A DNA stretch of 64,000 bases from DASQPR01 sp963831705 (GCA_963831705.1 CAWHRE010000005.1:124001-188000), one strand, 5' to 3'. Counted from the stretch's first letter, positions 8,328-17,184 are shown. The notes: a model not told the origin generated them from the letters alone. Numbers and translations are program-made.

Positions 8328-8337
8328 AGCCTATCGT
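8328..8337. promoter_or_regulatory. Overlapping divergent -10 boxes for mec (-) and the amidohydrolase (+)
   Basis: On the minus strand TAGGCT (8328-8333) is seven bases before the mec GTG. On the plus strand TATCGT (8332-8337) is seven bases before the amidohydrolase ATG at 8345. The two boxes share two bases, so both genes look leaderless and RNA polymerase cannot occupy both at once. Confidence 0.5.
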
Positions 8338-8344
8338 GCTCGGA

Positions 8345-9967
8345 ATGGACGCCGATCTCATCCTGCATGGTGGACGTGTGCACCCGGTCACTCCGGTGGA
8401 AGGCCCTGCTCCGACCGCGGTTGCGGTGCGCGGAGGGCGCATCGTCGCGGTCGGATCGGACTCGGAGATCCAAGCCCTGTCCGGTACGCGTACCGAAAGC
8501 ATCGCGCTCGACGGCCGACTGGTCGTACCGGGGTTCCAGGACGCACACGCCCATCCGCCACAGGGCGGCCTGGAGCGCACCCGATGCGACCTGACGCCGG
8601 TTCGTACGCTGCCCGGGTACATCGAGATCATCTCGTCGTTCGCCGCCGGTACGGACGCGCCGTGGATCCTCGGCGGTGGTTGGGCGATGGAGGTGTTCCC
8701 CGGCGGTTGCCCGACCGCCGAGCTGCTCGACGGCATCGCCTCGGTCGGTGCGCGGCCGGTGTACTTCCCGAACCGTGATCACCACAGCGGCTGGGCAAAC
8801 TCGGCCGCGCTCGCGCTCGCCGGCATCACGGCGGCGACGCCGGATCCGGTCGACGGCCGGATCGAACGGCGGCCGGACGGAACGCCCAGCGGTGCGCTGC
8901 ACGAGGGGGCGATGACGCTGGTCGAGTCAAAGATCGCGGCGCCGAGCGCGGCCGAGTTGCGCAACGGCCTGCTGGTCGGCCAGGCATACCTGCAATCGCT
9001 TGGGATCACCGCCTGGCAGGACGCGTGGGTCACCGCTCGCGAGTACGCGACGTACCTCGATCTGGTTTCGACCGGCGACCTCACCGCGCGCGTCGTGGGC
9101 TGCCAGTGGTGGGAACGCTCGGAGGACATCGGGCAGATCGCCGGCATGCGAGCGCGTCGGGGTTCGTTCGGGCGCTTCCGACCGACCGCCGTCAAGATCA
9201 TGTTGGACGGGGTCTGTGAGACGTTCACAGCCGCGATGCTCACGCCGTACCTCGACGGCCACGGGCACGAGACCGGCAATACCGGCCTGTCGTTCATTCC
9301 GGCCGACGCGCTCGCGGAGATCGTCACCGCGCTCGATGCCGATGGATTCCAGGTACACATGCATGCGCTCGGTGATCGGAGCGTTCGTGATGCGCTGGAC
9401 GCTGTGGAGGCCGCCCAGCGTGCCAACGGCCGGTCTGATCACCGGCATCAACTCGCACACCTGCAGGTCGTACACCCGGACGACGTACCGCGCTTCGGGG
9501 CGCTCGACGCGACCGCGAACGCCCAGGCTTTGTGGGCCTGCGCGGAGCCGCAGATGACCGAGTTGACCATCCCGTACCTCGGGTCCGAGCGGGCCGAGTG
9601 GCAGTACCCGTTCGGCTCGATCACGAGGACCGGCGGACGATTGGCGCTCGGCTCCGACTGGCCGGTGTCCAGCCCGAATCCGATGGAGATCATGCACGTG
9701 GCGGTCACCCGCACCGCGCCGGACGAACCGACCGAACCGTTCCTGCCGTCCGAGCGGCTGACGCTCACGCAGGCGATGTACGCGTACACGATGGGTTCGG
9801 CCCACGCGAACCACCAGGACGACATGACCGGGTCGATCATCCCAGGCAAGTACGCCGACCTGGCGATCCTGGACCGAGACATCTTCGCCCCGGACGTCGG
9901 CCCCTTGCCCGAGGCCCGGGTGGACCACACCTTCATCGAAGGCGAAGAGGTCTACGCCCGCCCCTAA
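8345..9967 (+). CDS. Amidohydrolase family 3 (YtcJ-like) metal-dependent hydrolase
   Basis: Composite-domain amidohydrolase of about 540 residues. The N-terminal beta-sandwich begins D-A-D-L-I-L-H-G-G-R-V, the metal site Q-D-A-H-A-H-P is near residue 65, then N-R-D-H-H-S-G-W, Q-V-H-M-H-A-L-G-D, and near the end G-S-D-W-P-V and I-I-P-G-K-Y-A-D-L-A-I-L-D. This order is typical of YtcJ/AepA-type enzymes that hydrolyse amides or carbamates; the substrate is unknown. ATG at 8345 is preferred over GTG at 8336 because it sits seven bases after a TATCGT -10 box. It ends seven bases before a hairpin repeat. Confidence 0.85.
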   Translation: MDADLILHGGRVHPVTPVEGPAPTAVAVRGGRIVAVGSDSEIQALSGTRTESIALDGRLVVPGFQDAHAHPPQGGLERTRCDLTPVRTLPGYIEIISSFAAGTDAPWILGGGWAMEVFPGGCPTAELLDGIASVGARPVYFPNRDHHSGWANSAALALAGITAATPDPVDGRIERRPDGTPSGALHEGAMTLVESKIAAPSAAELRNGLLVGQAYLQSLGITAWQDAWVTAREYATYLDLVSTGDLTARVVGCQWWERSEDIGQIAGMRARRGSFGRFRPTAVKIMLDGVCETFTAAMLTPYLDGHGHETGNTGLSFIPADALAEIVTALDADGFQVHMHALGDRSVRDALDAVEAAQRANGRSDHRHQLAHLQVVHPDDVPRFGALDATANAQALWACAEPQMTELTIPYLGSERAEWQYPFGSITRTGGRLALGSDWPVSSPNPMEIMHVAVTRTAPDEPTEPFLPSERLTLTQAMYAYTMGSAHANHQDDMTGSIIPGKYADLAILDRDIFAPDVGPLPEARVDHTFIEGEEVYARP

Positions 9968-9973
9968 AACCCC

Positions 9974-10036
9974 AGTTGATCCTGGAGTTGGTTGACGCAT
10001 CGACGGTGTGTCGCATCAGTAACTCCAGGATCAACT
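9974..10036. repeat. Intergenic hairpin repeat, copy 1
   Basis: Two perfect 16-bp arms, agttgatcctggagtt (9974-9989) and its complement (10021-10036), enclose a 31-base loop containing gttgacgcatcgacgg. It lies between the convergent amidohydrolase and queA genes and could end transcription from both sides. Related copies are at 50340, 51562 and 61995. Confidence 0.9.
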
Positions 10037-10043
10037 TCGTTGT

Positions 10044-11078
10044 TCAAGGGAGCAGGAGATTTAGGTCTCCGAATTCGTGCCACAGGTAGCTGTGGTCCAG
10101 GGCCTCCTGGTAGCAACGGGCCAGCAGCGGCTCGCCGGCTATGGCTCGGAGCATGTCGAGGTGCGACGCCCGGGGCTCGTGGAAGCCGGTGATCAGGCCG
10201 TCGATTGCGCGTACCGGGCGGTCGCCCGCGATCACCAGCGACGTCCAACCGCCGGCCGCACGTACAGTGCCGCCATCGTTCGTCGCCGATTCCAGCGCCC
10301 GTACGGCCGTCGTCCCCACCGCGATGATCCGCCGGCCGGCCGCCCGCGCTTCGTTGACCAGCCGGGCGGTCGACGCCGGTACGTTGAACCGCTCCGGATA
10401 AGGCCGCTCGTGCGCCTCCGGCGACGCCACGCCGGTGTGCAACGTGATCGGCGCGAACACGACGCCCCGGCTGGCCAACCGGGTCACCAGCGCCTCGGTG
10501 AACGGCCGGCTCGCGCTCGGCATCTCCGCGCTACCCGTCACGGTTGCGAACACGCTCCGGTACGCGTCGATCGGCCAATCCCGGTCCACATAGGAGTACC
10601 GGATCGCGCGTCCGAATTCCGCCAGGTACGCCGGCACATCGGACACGCTGATCTGTGCCACCCACAGCCGGCCGCGCGTGTACGGGCGGACCAGCCGTAC
10701 CCGAGCCCCGCCGAGGACCGGGAGCGACTCGCATGCGACACCGGCCGCGAACGGCTCGGTCGCGTTGCCGACCCGGCGTCGCAACTCGACCACCCACTCG
10801 CCGTCCGGCAGCTGGGTCGAAACGTGAACCACCAGCGGCGATGCAATCACGTCGAGCGCGGCGGGCATGGTGCCGGACGTGTTTATCACGAGCACGTCAC
10901 CGGGTTCGAGAATCGACGGCAACTCGTCGAACCGATGATGCGTCACGGCATCGCCCCGGCCGACCAGCAGCCGGACCTGGTCCCGTGCGATGCCCCGGGC
11001 TTCGGGCGGTTCGTGCGCCTCCAGGCGGCTCGGCAGATGAAAGTCTTCCAACCGAAAAGCGTCGAGAGCGGCGGTCAT
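10044..11078 (-). CDS. S-adenosylmethionine:tRNA ribosyltransferase-isomerase family protein (QueA-like)
   Basis: The protein has the QueA order of motifs: D-V-L-V-I-N-T-S-G-T-M-P-A, R-P-F-T-E-A-L, I-T-L-H-T-G-V (the family's L-H-V-G-x-G-T-F equivalent), E-R-F-N-V-P, I-I-A-V-G-T-T-A-V-R-A-L-E-S and a C-terminal H-S-Y-L-W-H-E-F-G-D-L-N-L-L-L. QueA adds the epoxycyclopentane ring during queuosine synthesis. No other queuosine gene is present here, and actinomycete homologues of this type are divergent, so the true substrate is uncertain. Its start overlaps the upstream SDR-VOC gene by four bases. Confidence 0.82.
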   Translation of the reverse strand: MTAALDAFRLEDFHLPSRLEAHEPPEARGIARDQVRLLVGRGDAVTHHRFDELPSILEPGDVLVINTSGTMPAALDVIASPLVVHVSTQLPDGEWVVELRRRVGNATEPFAAGVACESLPVLGGARVRLVRPYTRGRLWVAQISVSDVPAYLAEFGRAIRYSYVDRDWPIDAYRSVFATVTGSAEMPSASRPFTEALVTRLASRGVVFAPITLHTGVASPEAHERPYPERFNVPASTARLVNEARAAGRRIIAVGTTAVRALESATNDGGTVRAAGGWTSLVIAGDRPVRAIDGLITGFHEPRASHLDMLRAIAGEPLLARCYQEALDHSYLWHEFGDLNLLLP

Positions 11079-12202
11079 CGGGCCACCTCCGCCACGTCGG
11101 TTGATGGCGTGGCCGGATTCCAGACGTACAGCTCGCCGCCGGCCGGATCGGTCACCGTGAAGCCCGAGTGGCCACGTGGATGCACCGCGATCGGCTTCGG
11201 CGACGCACCGGCGGCAACGAGGCGGGCGTGGACGGACCCGAGCGCCGTGGCATCGGGGTATTCCAAAGCCATCCCGAACCCGCGCTCCGGCTCGATCGAT
11301 GTCGCCCGGGCGATCTCGAGCCGGCCGCTGTCACCGAGCCCGTACACGACGCCGTCCGCCCACCAATCAACCTCGGTCAGTCCGAGCGTCTCGGTGTAGA
11401 ACGCCCGTACCTGCGGATAGGCGTCCACCACGGTGACCGACCACAGACGCGGCGGCGCGGGAGTGCGGAAGTCGGCGAGCCGGATTCGGCCCGACGGCGG
11501 CGATGCGGCTAGCAGGTCCAGCAACGCGGGCGCAACCTCGGACGGGAGCGGCCGGTCGCTGATGTCCTCACCCGGGAACGCGTCCTGGTGCATTTGAGTC
11601 CGAAGGTCGCCAGGGTCGATGCGCCAAACGGTCACACCTGATCCGCCGGCCGCCTCCTCGGTAGCGAGCACGTTGCGGAGCTGCTCGGTCGCCGCCTTCG
11701 ACGCGCCATAACCGCCCCAACCGGCGTACGCCTCCACGGCCGCATCCGACGTCACGTCGATCACGATGCCGCCGGACGTACGGAGCTGGGGCAGCGCGAG
11801 CTGCGTCAACGCGAGCGGCGCGATCGTGTTCACCTCGAACGTCTCGCGCAGCGCCGCCGCATCGAACGCGGCGACCGACGGAAGCGGGCTGGGCCCGAGC
11901 GTACCGGCGTTGTTGATCAACAAGTCCAACCGCCCGTGCGACGCCGCAGCGCGGATCAACGCGGCTCGGTGCGCCGGGTCGGTGATGTCACCCGCGATCG
12001 GCTCGACCACGATCCGGTCGCCCTGCCCCGAAGGCGCGTCCCGGCACGCGGCCGAGCCGATGCGTCGCAGTTCGTCAGCAGCCTCGTGCAACGCCGACGC
12101 GTCGCGAGCATCGATGATCAGGTTCCAGCCGGCGTCGGCGAGCTGGGCTGCGAGCGCGAATCCGAGCCCACGTGAGGCTCCGGTGATGATTGCCGTTGTC
12201 AT
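11075..12202 (-). CDS. Fusion protein: short-chain dehydrogenase + VOC (glyoxalase-like) domain
   Basis: Residues 1 to ~245 form an SDR: the NAD(P) loop I-I-T-G-A-S-R-G-L-G-F, N-N-A-G, and the catalytic Y-G-A-S-K. From about 252 a VOC domain follows, beginning L-W-S-V-T-V-V-D-A-Y and containing V-R-A-F-Y-T-E-T-L-G-L and a closing F-T-V-T-D-P-A-G-G-E-L-Y-V-W. One continuous frame covers both, with no stop. The ATG is leaderless (TAGCTT six bases upstream) and the gene is coupled to queA by an ATGA overlap. The joint presence suggests an enzyme that both reduces and isomerises or shields a small carbonyl compound; the substrate is unknown. Confidence 0.85.
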   Translation of the reverse strand: MTTAIITGASRGLGFALAAQLADAGWNLIIDARDASALHEAADELRRIGSAACRDAPSGQGDRIVVEPIAGDITDPAHRAALIRAAASHGRLDLLINNAGTLGPSPLPSVAAFDAAALRETFEVNTIAPLALTQLALPQLRTSGGIVIDVTSDAAVEAYAGWGGYGASKAATEQLRNVLATEEAAGGSGVTVWRIDPGDLRTQMHQDAFPGEDISDRPLPSEVAPALLDLLAASPPSGRIRLADFRTPAPPRLWSVTVVDAYPQVRAFYTETLGLTEVDWWADGVVYGLGDSGRLEIARATSIEPERGFGMALEYPDATALGSVHARLVAAGASPKPIAVHPRGHSGFTVTDPAGGELYVWNPATPSTDVAEVAR

Positions 12203-12208
12203 GCTTCG

Positions 12209-12214
12209 AAGCTA
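12209..12214 (-). promoter_or_regulatory. -10 box TAGCTT, leaderless promoter of the SDR-VOC/queA pair
   Basis: TAGCTT is followed by six bases and then the ATG at 12202 on the minus strand. It faces the histidine kinase promoter about 100 bp away. Confidence 0.45.
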
Positions 12215-12312
12215 TGGCGGCACCGGCGGATCCGAATCGGGCGCGAGCCGTGCTCGGCATGGGACCTTCGACCTAGGTCGCAGGCCTCATGCCGCGACCG
12301 GCCCGGGCCGAC

Positions 12313-12318
12313 TAGCGT
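12313..12318 (+). promoter_or_regulatory. -10 box TAGCGT, leaderless promoter of the GAF histidine kinase
   Basis: TAGCGT is followed by seven bases and the GTG at 12326. An in-frame GTG at 12317 overlaps the box itself and is therefore rejected as the start. Confidence 0.45.
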
Positions 12319-12325
12319 GGAAGCC

Positions 12326-13507
12326 GTGTCGCAAGAAGCCACCCTCGAAGAGCTCAGCGCCGCAGTGCTCGCGGTCGCGGCCCGACGATCGGTCCGCGAC
12401 GTCTTGCAAACCATTGTGAGTACGGCCAGAGCTCTGCTCGACGCGGAGTACGCGGCCCTCGGCGTCCCTGACGACCAGGGTGGTTTCGGCGAGTTCGTGG
12501 TCGATGGCATCAGCGACGACCAGTGGGACGCGATCGGGCCGCTCCCCCGCCAGCACGGCATGCTCGGCGTGATGCTCTCCGACCCGCATCCGCAACGGTT
12601 GCCCGACCTGCGTTCCGATCCGCGATTCGGCTGGTGGCCGGCCGCGCATCCGCAGATGGGTGCGTTCCTCGGTATGCCGATCCTGGGGCTGCCGTCGCCG
12701 GACGAGGACGTACCCGATCCGACGCAGGACGTTGAGATTCTGGGCGCGATCTATCTTACGAACCCGCACCGCCGCGCTGAGTTCACGGCAGATGACGAGC
12801 GGCTGGTGGGCGTACTGGCGGCGCACGCCGCGATCGCGTTGACGAATGCCCGCCTGTTCGAGCAGGGTCGTGAACTGACGCTGGTCCAGGAGCGGCAGCG
12901 GATCGCCCGGGAGTTGCACGACGCGGTCGCGCAGACGTTGTTCAGCCTGCGACTCACCGCGCAGGCAGCGGCCACGCTCGTGCATCGCGATCCGGATCGC
13001 GCCGCCGCGGAGATGGCCACGGTCGCGGAACTCGCCGCGAATGCAGCCGACGAACTCCGCCAGATCGTCGCTGAGCTACGGCCGTCGGAACTCGTACACG
13101 ATGGGCTCGCCGAGACTTTGCGTACGCGGATCGCGTTGCTGGATCGCGTACACGGTGCGCAAGTATCTTTTGATCTTCGATCTTGGTCGTCGTCCCTCCA
13201 GCCGAAGACCGAGGAGGCGGTGCTGCGCGTCGCGGAGGAGGCCCTGCACAACGCGTTGCGCCATGCCGCCGCCAAGCACGTGTCGGTGACGCTGACCGGC
13301 ACCAGCACCGGCGCCACGCTGGAGATCGTGGACGATGGCGCGGGATTTGACCCGATGAAATCGGCCGACGCGGATCGATCGCGCGGTTCGAACCGGCTCG
13401 GGCTCGCGTCGATGCGCGAGCGGTCCCGATCGGTACGCGGCCATCTCTCCATCCGCTCCGCCGCCGGTAACGGCACCGTGGTGCGCCTGGAGGTGCCCGG
13501 TGGCTGA
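12326..13507 (+). CDS. GAF-domain sensor histidine kinase, NarL/LiaS family
   Basis: No membrane segment is seen, so this is a soluble sensor. Residues ~20-175 form a GAF domain. The H-box E-R-Q-R-I-A-R-E-L-H-D-A-V-A-Q places the phospho-accepting His near residue 195 (HisKA_3 type). The ATPase domain has E-E-A-L-H-N-A-L-R-H-A, D-D-G-A-G-F-D and G-L-A-S-M-R-E-R. The architecture resembles the DevS/DosT and LiaS groups, but no haem-specific residue can be assigned. It overlaps the response regulator by eight bases, so the two form a coupled pair. Confidence 0.92.
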   Translation: MSQEATLEELSAAVLAVAARRSVRDVLQTIVSTARALLDAEYAALGVPDDQGGFGEFVVDGISDDQWDAIGPLPRQHGMLGVMLSDPHPQRLPDLRSDPRFGWWPAAHPQMGAFLGMPILGLPSPDEDVPDPTQDVEILGAIYLTNPHRRAEFTADDERLVGVLAAHAAIALTNARLFEQGRELTLVQERQRIARELHDAVAQTLFSLRLTAQAAATLVHRDPDRAAAEMATVAELAANAADELRQIVAELRPSELVHDGLAETLRTRIALLDRVHGAQVSFDLRSWSSSLQPKTEEAVLRVAEEALHNALRHAAAKHVSVTLTGTSTGATLEIVDDGAGFDPMKSADADRSRGSNRLGLASMRERSRSVRGHLSIRSAAGNGTVVRLEVPGG

Positions 13508-14141
13508 TCAGATCCGGGTGCTGATCGTGGACGATCACGAGATGGTACGACGAGGGCTGCGCACGTTCCTCGACGTGCTGGACGATATCGATGTGGTCGG
13601 CGAAGCGGGCAACGGCGAGGAATGTCTCGCGCTCGCCTCGACGCTGCGGCCCGACGTGATCCTGCTCGACCTCGCGATGCCGGGGATGGGTGGCATCGAC
13701 ACGCTGCACTCGCTGCGTGCCGCCGGAAATCCGGCTCGGGTGCTGGTCGTCACGAGCTTCACCGATCCGGCCGTCGTGACGCCGGCGGTACGCGCGGGTG
13801 CGACCGGAATCGTGTTCAAGGACATCGATCCGAGCGATCTGGCGAGCGCCATCCGATCCGTACACGCTGGTCATGTGCTGTTGCAACCGGACGTGGCGGC
13901 GGCGCTGATGGCACCTGCCGCCGGGACCGACCGGCTGGCCTCGCTCACCGCCCGCGAGCGCGAGGTGCTCGCGGAGTTGGCGCGCGGCCGGTCGAATCGC
14001 GAGATCGCGAAGGCGCTGTCGCTCGCCGAAAAGACCGTGAAGACGCACGTGTCGAACGTGCTGATGAAGCTCGGTGTGGCCGATCGAACGCAGGCTGCGC
14101 TCTACGCGGTGCGATCAGCCGGTCATGGCGTAGAGCAGTGA
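13500..14141 (+). CDS. LuxR/NarL-family response regulator
   Basis: Receiver domain at 1-120 with the acidic D-D-H cluster, the phospho-accepting Asp in V-I-L-L-D-L-A-M-P-G, and the conserved Lys in V-F-K-D. The C-terminal helix-turn-helix begins L-T-A-R-E-R-E-V-L and continues N-R-E-I-A-K-A-L-S-L-A-E-K-T-V-K-T-H-V-S-N. It is the partner of the GAF kinase just upstream. Its last 27 bases overlap the 3' end of the convergent DUF2017 gene. Confidence 0.95.
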   Translation: MADQIRVLIVDDHEMVRRGLRTFLDVLDDIDVVGEAGNGEECLALASTLRPDVILLDLAMPGMGGIDTLHSLRAAGNPARVLVVTSFTDPAVVTPAVRAGATGIVFKDIDPSDLASAIRSVHAGHVLLQPDVAAALMAPAAGTDRLASLTAREREVLAELARGRSNREIAKALSLAEKTVKTHVSNVLMKLGVADRTQAALYAVRSAGHGVEQ

Positions 14142-14610
14142 TTCGAGCAGCAATCCGAGGTACGCGTAGAGCGACAACTGCCCGACGCGCGCGGACGTCG
14201 GGTCCTTGAGCACCGCGTCGTCCAACTCGTCTTCGAGGACGGTGTCGTCGCGGATGTCGAGCCGGGTGCCGATCGCGAGCCGGACGTCGTTGAGCGCCTC
14301 GCAGCCATGCCTCGGCGGACTCCGCGTCGAGTCCGCACCACCGCCGCCGGTCGACGGCAACGCCGCCAGGATCGCGCCGGCCTGATCGATCTTGCCGGTC
14401 TTGAGGTCGCCTTCGGTGTACTTGCGCGGAATCGGCGGTCTCTCGGTCGTCGTCCGGATAGATGTCCGGGAACAGACGTTCGACCACCGGATCGTCCCGG
14501 TCGAAGCCGTCGGTGAGCAGCGCGATCACCTCGCCGGCGACCTGGCGGAGCACGCTCACCTCGTCGCTCGCGAAACGCGCCACGTAGTGATCATCAATAC
14601 GGCGGAACAT
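14115..14610 (-). pseudogene. DUF2017 family gene, frameshifted
   Basis: The start reads M-F-R-R-I-D-D-H-Y-V-A-R-F and continues through L-R-Q-V-A-G-E-V-I-A-L-L and R-L-F-P-D-I-Y-P-D-D, which matches DUF2017 proteins found next to clpS in actinobacteria. Three reading frames are needed to reach the C terminus (A-L-N-D-V-R-L-A-I-G-T-R-L-D ... L-Y-A-Y-L-G-L-L-L-E-S-L). The frame breaks lie near 14430, 14325-14342 and 14300, and each can be repaired by removing one or two bases. Either the gene is damaged or this stretch has sequencing insertions. Function of the family is unknown. Confidence 0.8.
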
Positions 14611-14625
14611 GTCATTCAGTGACGT

Positions 14626-14934
14626 TCATTGCTTGTCCACCGTGGCCCACAGGCCGTACTCGTGCAGCCGCGACGCGTCGTACTCCATCCGCTCGCGAGC
14701 GCCGGACGGACACGATCGCCTTGCCCTTGTGGTGCACGTCGAGCATCAGTTTCTCGGCCTTTCTCCGGCTGAAGCCGAACAGTTTCTGCAGCACGTACGT
14801 CACGTAGGACATCAGGTTCACCGGATCGTTCCAGACGATCGTGACCCACGGCCGATCTGGCGGATTCGCCGTGCTCGTCCGTCTCGGTGTCCGACCTCCG
14901 GCAACTCGACGGGGAGGACGAAGGGCGCGGCCAT
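14626..14934 (-). pseudogene. clpS: ClpS adaptor gene, frameshifted
   Basis: ClpS delivers N-degron substrates to the Clp protease. The parts M-A-A-P-F-V-L-P-V-E-L-P-E, W-V-T-I-V-W-N-D-P-V-N-L-M-S-Y-V, V-L-Q-K-L-F-G-F-S-R-R-K-A, M-L-D-V-H-H-K-G-K-A-I-V-S and L-W-A-T-V-D-K-Q are all present but lie in different frames. Breaks are near 14890, 14861 and 14705. Removing one base at each gives a complete protein of about 101 residues ending at TGA 14626-14628. It precedes DUF2017 by 15 bases, the usual actinobacterial order. Confidence 0.85.
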
Positions 14935-15038
14935 AGCGTCCATCGTGCCACGCCCGGGCCGAGTCGGCATCCGCCCTCGCCTTAGGCCGGGCGGGTGACG
15001 ATCACTCAAACCGGCACGTCACGGTTCGCACGCCGCTG

Positions 15039-16309
15039 ATGACCGACCACTACGAGCTGACCATGGTCAACGCCGCGCTGCACGACGGTACGGCCGATCG
15101 ACCGTGCGTGTTCGAGGTGTTCGCGCGGCGACTCCCGACCGGCCGGCGGTACGGCGTGGTGGCCGGCACCGCTCGCGTCGTCGAGGCGGTCGCGGCGTTC
15201 CGATTCAGCCCGGACGACATCGAGTTCCTGCTGGCCGGCGGCGGTCGTTGACGAGACAACTGCGGCATGGCTGGCCGACTATCGGTTCGCCGGCGACATC
15301 AGCGGATACGCGGAAGGCGAGCTGTTCTTCCCGGGCTCGCCGATCCTGACGGTGTCCGGCAGCTTCGCCGAGTGCGTCGTGCTGGAGACGCTGATCCTGT
15401 CGATCTTCAACTACGACTGCGCGATCGCCGCCGCCGCCGCCCGGATGGTCACGGCCGCGCGCGGTCGCCCGCTGATCGAGATGGGCTCGCGCCGGGCACA
15501 GGAGAGGCCGCGGCCGTTGCGGCAGCGCGGTCGGCCTACCTCGCCGGGTTCGCGTACACGTCGAACCTCGCCGCGGGTCGCGCATACGGCATACCCGACC
15601 ACCGGTACGGCCGCCCACGCGTTCACGCTTCTGCACGACGGACGAGCAGACGGCGTTCGCATCGCAGGTGGCCGCGCTCGGCAAGCAGACCACGTTGCTG
15701 GTCGACACGTACGACATCGCGCAGGGTATCCGCAACGCGATCGCGGTGGCCGGGCCCGAACTGCGGGCGATCCGGATCGACTCGGGCGACCTGTCCGTGC
15801 TCGCCGTCGCACGCCCGCCAGCTGCTCGACTCGTCTCGGCGCCACCGACACGAAGATCGTCGTCTCCGGCGACCTCGACGAGTACGCGATCGCCGCGCTC
15901 GCCGCCGAACCGGTCGACATCTACGGCGCCGGTACGGCCGTCGTGACCGGCTCCGGTGCATCGACCGCGGGCCTGGTCTACAAGCTCGTCGAGGTCGAAG
16001 GTCGCCCGGTCGTGAAGCGCAGCGAGAACAAGGCCACGGTCGGCGGCCGGAAAACCGCGGTGCGCCGGCACAAGCCGACCGGTACGGCGATCGAGGAGAT
16101 CGTCGTGTCGCAGGGCGTACCGGACTTCCACGTCCGGCGACCGGCTGCTGCAACGCGACTTCGTGACCGCTGGGGTGGCTGCAGCGGCCGTGCCGCTGAC
16201 CGAGTCTCGCGAACACCTGCGGGACGCGCTGATCTCGATCCCGTGGGAGGGCTTGAAGCTGTCCGCCGGCGATCCGGCCATCCCGGTCACCGTTATTCCC
16301 TCTGTTTAG
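15039..16309 (+). pseudogene. pncB: Nicotinate phosphoribosyltransferase gene, frameshifted
   Basis: Joins nicotinate to PRPP in NAD salvage. Family segments are clear: M-T-D-H-Y-E-L-T-M, F-E-V-F-A-R-R-L-P, G-Y-A-E-G-E-L-F-F-P-G-S-P, I-E-M-G-S-R-R, A-H-A-F-T-L-L-H-D, L-L-V-D-T-Y-D, I-R-I-D-S-G-D-L and V-V-S-G-D-L-D-E-Y. They are spread over three frames. Breaks fall near 15243, 15497, 15594, 15640, 15808, 15834 and 16133, each repaired by deleting one or two bases. The last frame ends at TAG 16307-16309. An upstream GTG at about 14996 might be the true start. It is divergent from clpS as in mycobacteria. Confidence 0.85.
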
Positions 16310-16322
16310 GATCTTGCCTGGA

Positions 16323-16890
16323 GTGACTCGTGCGTTGATCATCGTGGACGTGCAGAACGACTTCTGCGAAGGCGGATCGCTCGCGGTGGCCGGCGGCGCC
16401 GCCGTGGCATCCGGCATCTCTCGTGCGCTGGCGGACGGTCCATGGGATCACGTGGTCGCTACGAAAGACTTCCACATCGATCCGGGTGCGCATTTCGGCA
16501 ATCCGCCGGACTTCGTGGACTCGTGGCCCGCGCATTGCGTCGTCGGTACGCCCGGGACGGAATTCCACCCTGACGCTGGACACCGACCGGATCGAGGCGA
16601 CGTTCACGAAGGGTGAGCACGAGGCGGCTTACTCCGGGTTCCAGGGGCACAGTGGATCGTTCACGCTCGCGGCGTGGCTCCGGATGCACGACGTGACGGA
16701 TGTGGACGTGGTCGGGATCGCGACCGACCATTGCGTACGGGCGACGGCGCTCGACGCGATCACCGAGGGCTTCGCGACGACGGTGCTCCTGGACCTGACG
16801 GCGGGTGTGGCCCAGGAAACCACCGACCGTGCGCTGGACGCCTTGACGTCTGCCGGCGCAACACTGTCCGGAACCCCTTACGTAGCCTGA
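16323..16890 (+). pseudogene. pncA: Nicotinamidase gene, one frameshift
   Basis: Isochorismatase-fold enzyme converting nicotinamide to nicotinate, feeding the neighbouring PncB. The first frame carries the catalytic Asp in I-I-V-D-V-Q-N-D-F, the lysine/metal region A-T-K-D-F-H-I-D-P and W-P-A-H-C-V. The second frame carries K-G-E-H-E-A-A-Y-S-G-F and the nucleophile region G-I-A-T-D-H-C-V-R-A-T-A. The break is near 16566, where deleting one C restores a protein of about 188 residues. GTG at 16323 is preferred; a TTG at 16314 is also in frame. Confidence 0.88.
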
Positions 16891-16929
16891 CAACCACCAC
16901 CCTGTGCCGCCGGCTGCGCCGCTAAGGGT

Positions 16930-17184
16930 GATCGCGAATCTTGGCGGTCTGGCGCGGACGATCGCGAATCTTGGCCGGCGCGCGCCAAGGTCGCGAATCT
17001 TGGCCGGCGCGCGCCAAAGATCGCGAATCTTGGCCGGCGCGCGCCAAAGATCGCGAATCTTGGCCGGCGCGCGCCAAAGATCGCGAATCTTGGCCGGCGC
17101 GCGCCAAAGATCGCGAATCTTGGCCGGCGCGCGCCAAAGATCGCGAATCTTGGCCGACGCGCGCCAAAGATCGCGAATCTTGGC
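16930..17184 (+). repeat. Left array: nine copies of gatcgcgaatcttgg at a 30-bp period
   Basis: The core tcgcgaatcttgg begins at 16932, 16962, 16991, 17021, 17051, 17081, 17111, 17141 and 17171, so the period is 30 bp with a single 29-bp step. In the seven central units the spacer is ccggcgcgcgccaaa or differs by a base, and is itself largely self-complementary. Long open frames through the array arise only because 30 is divisible by three. No gene is seen here. Confidence 0.95.

Noticed and set aside
14115..16890. Programmed ribosomal frameshifting in DUF2017, clpS, pncB and pncA
   Set aside because: There are too many breaks per gene, in different contexts, without slippery heptamers or downstream structures.
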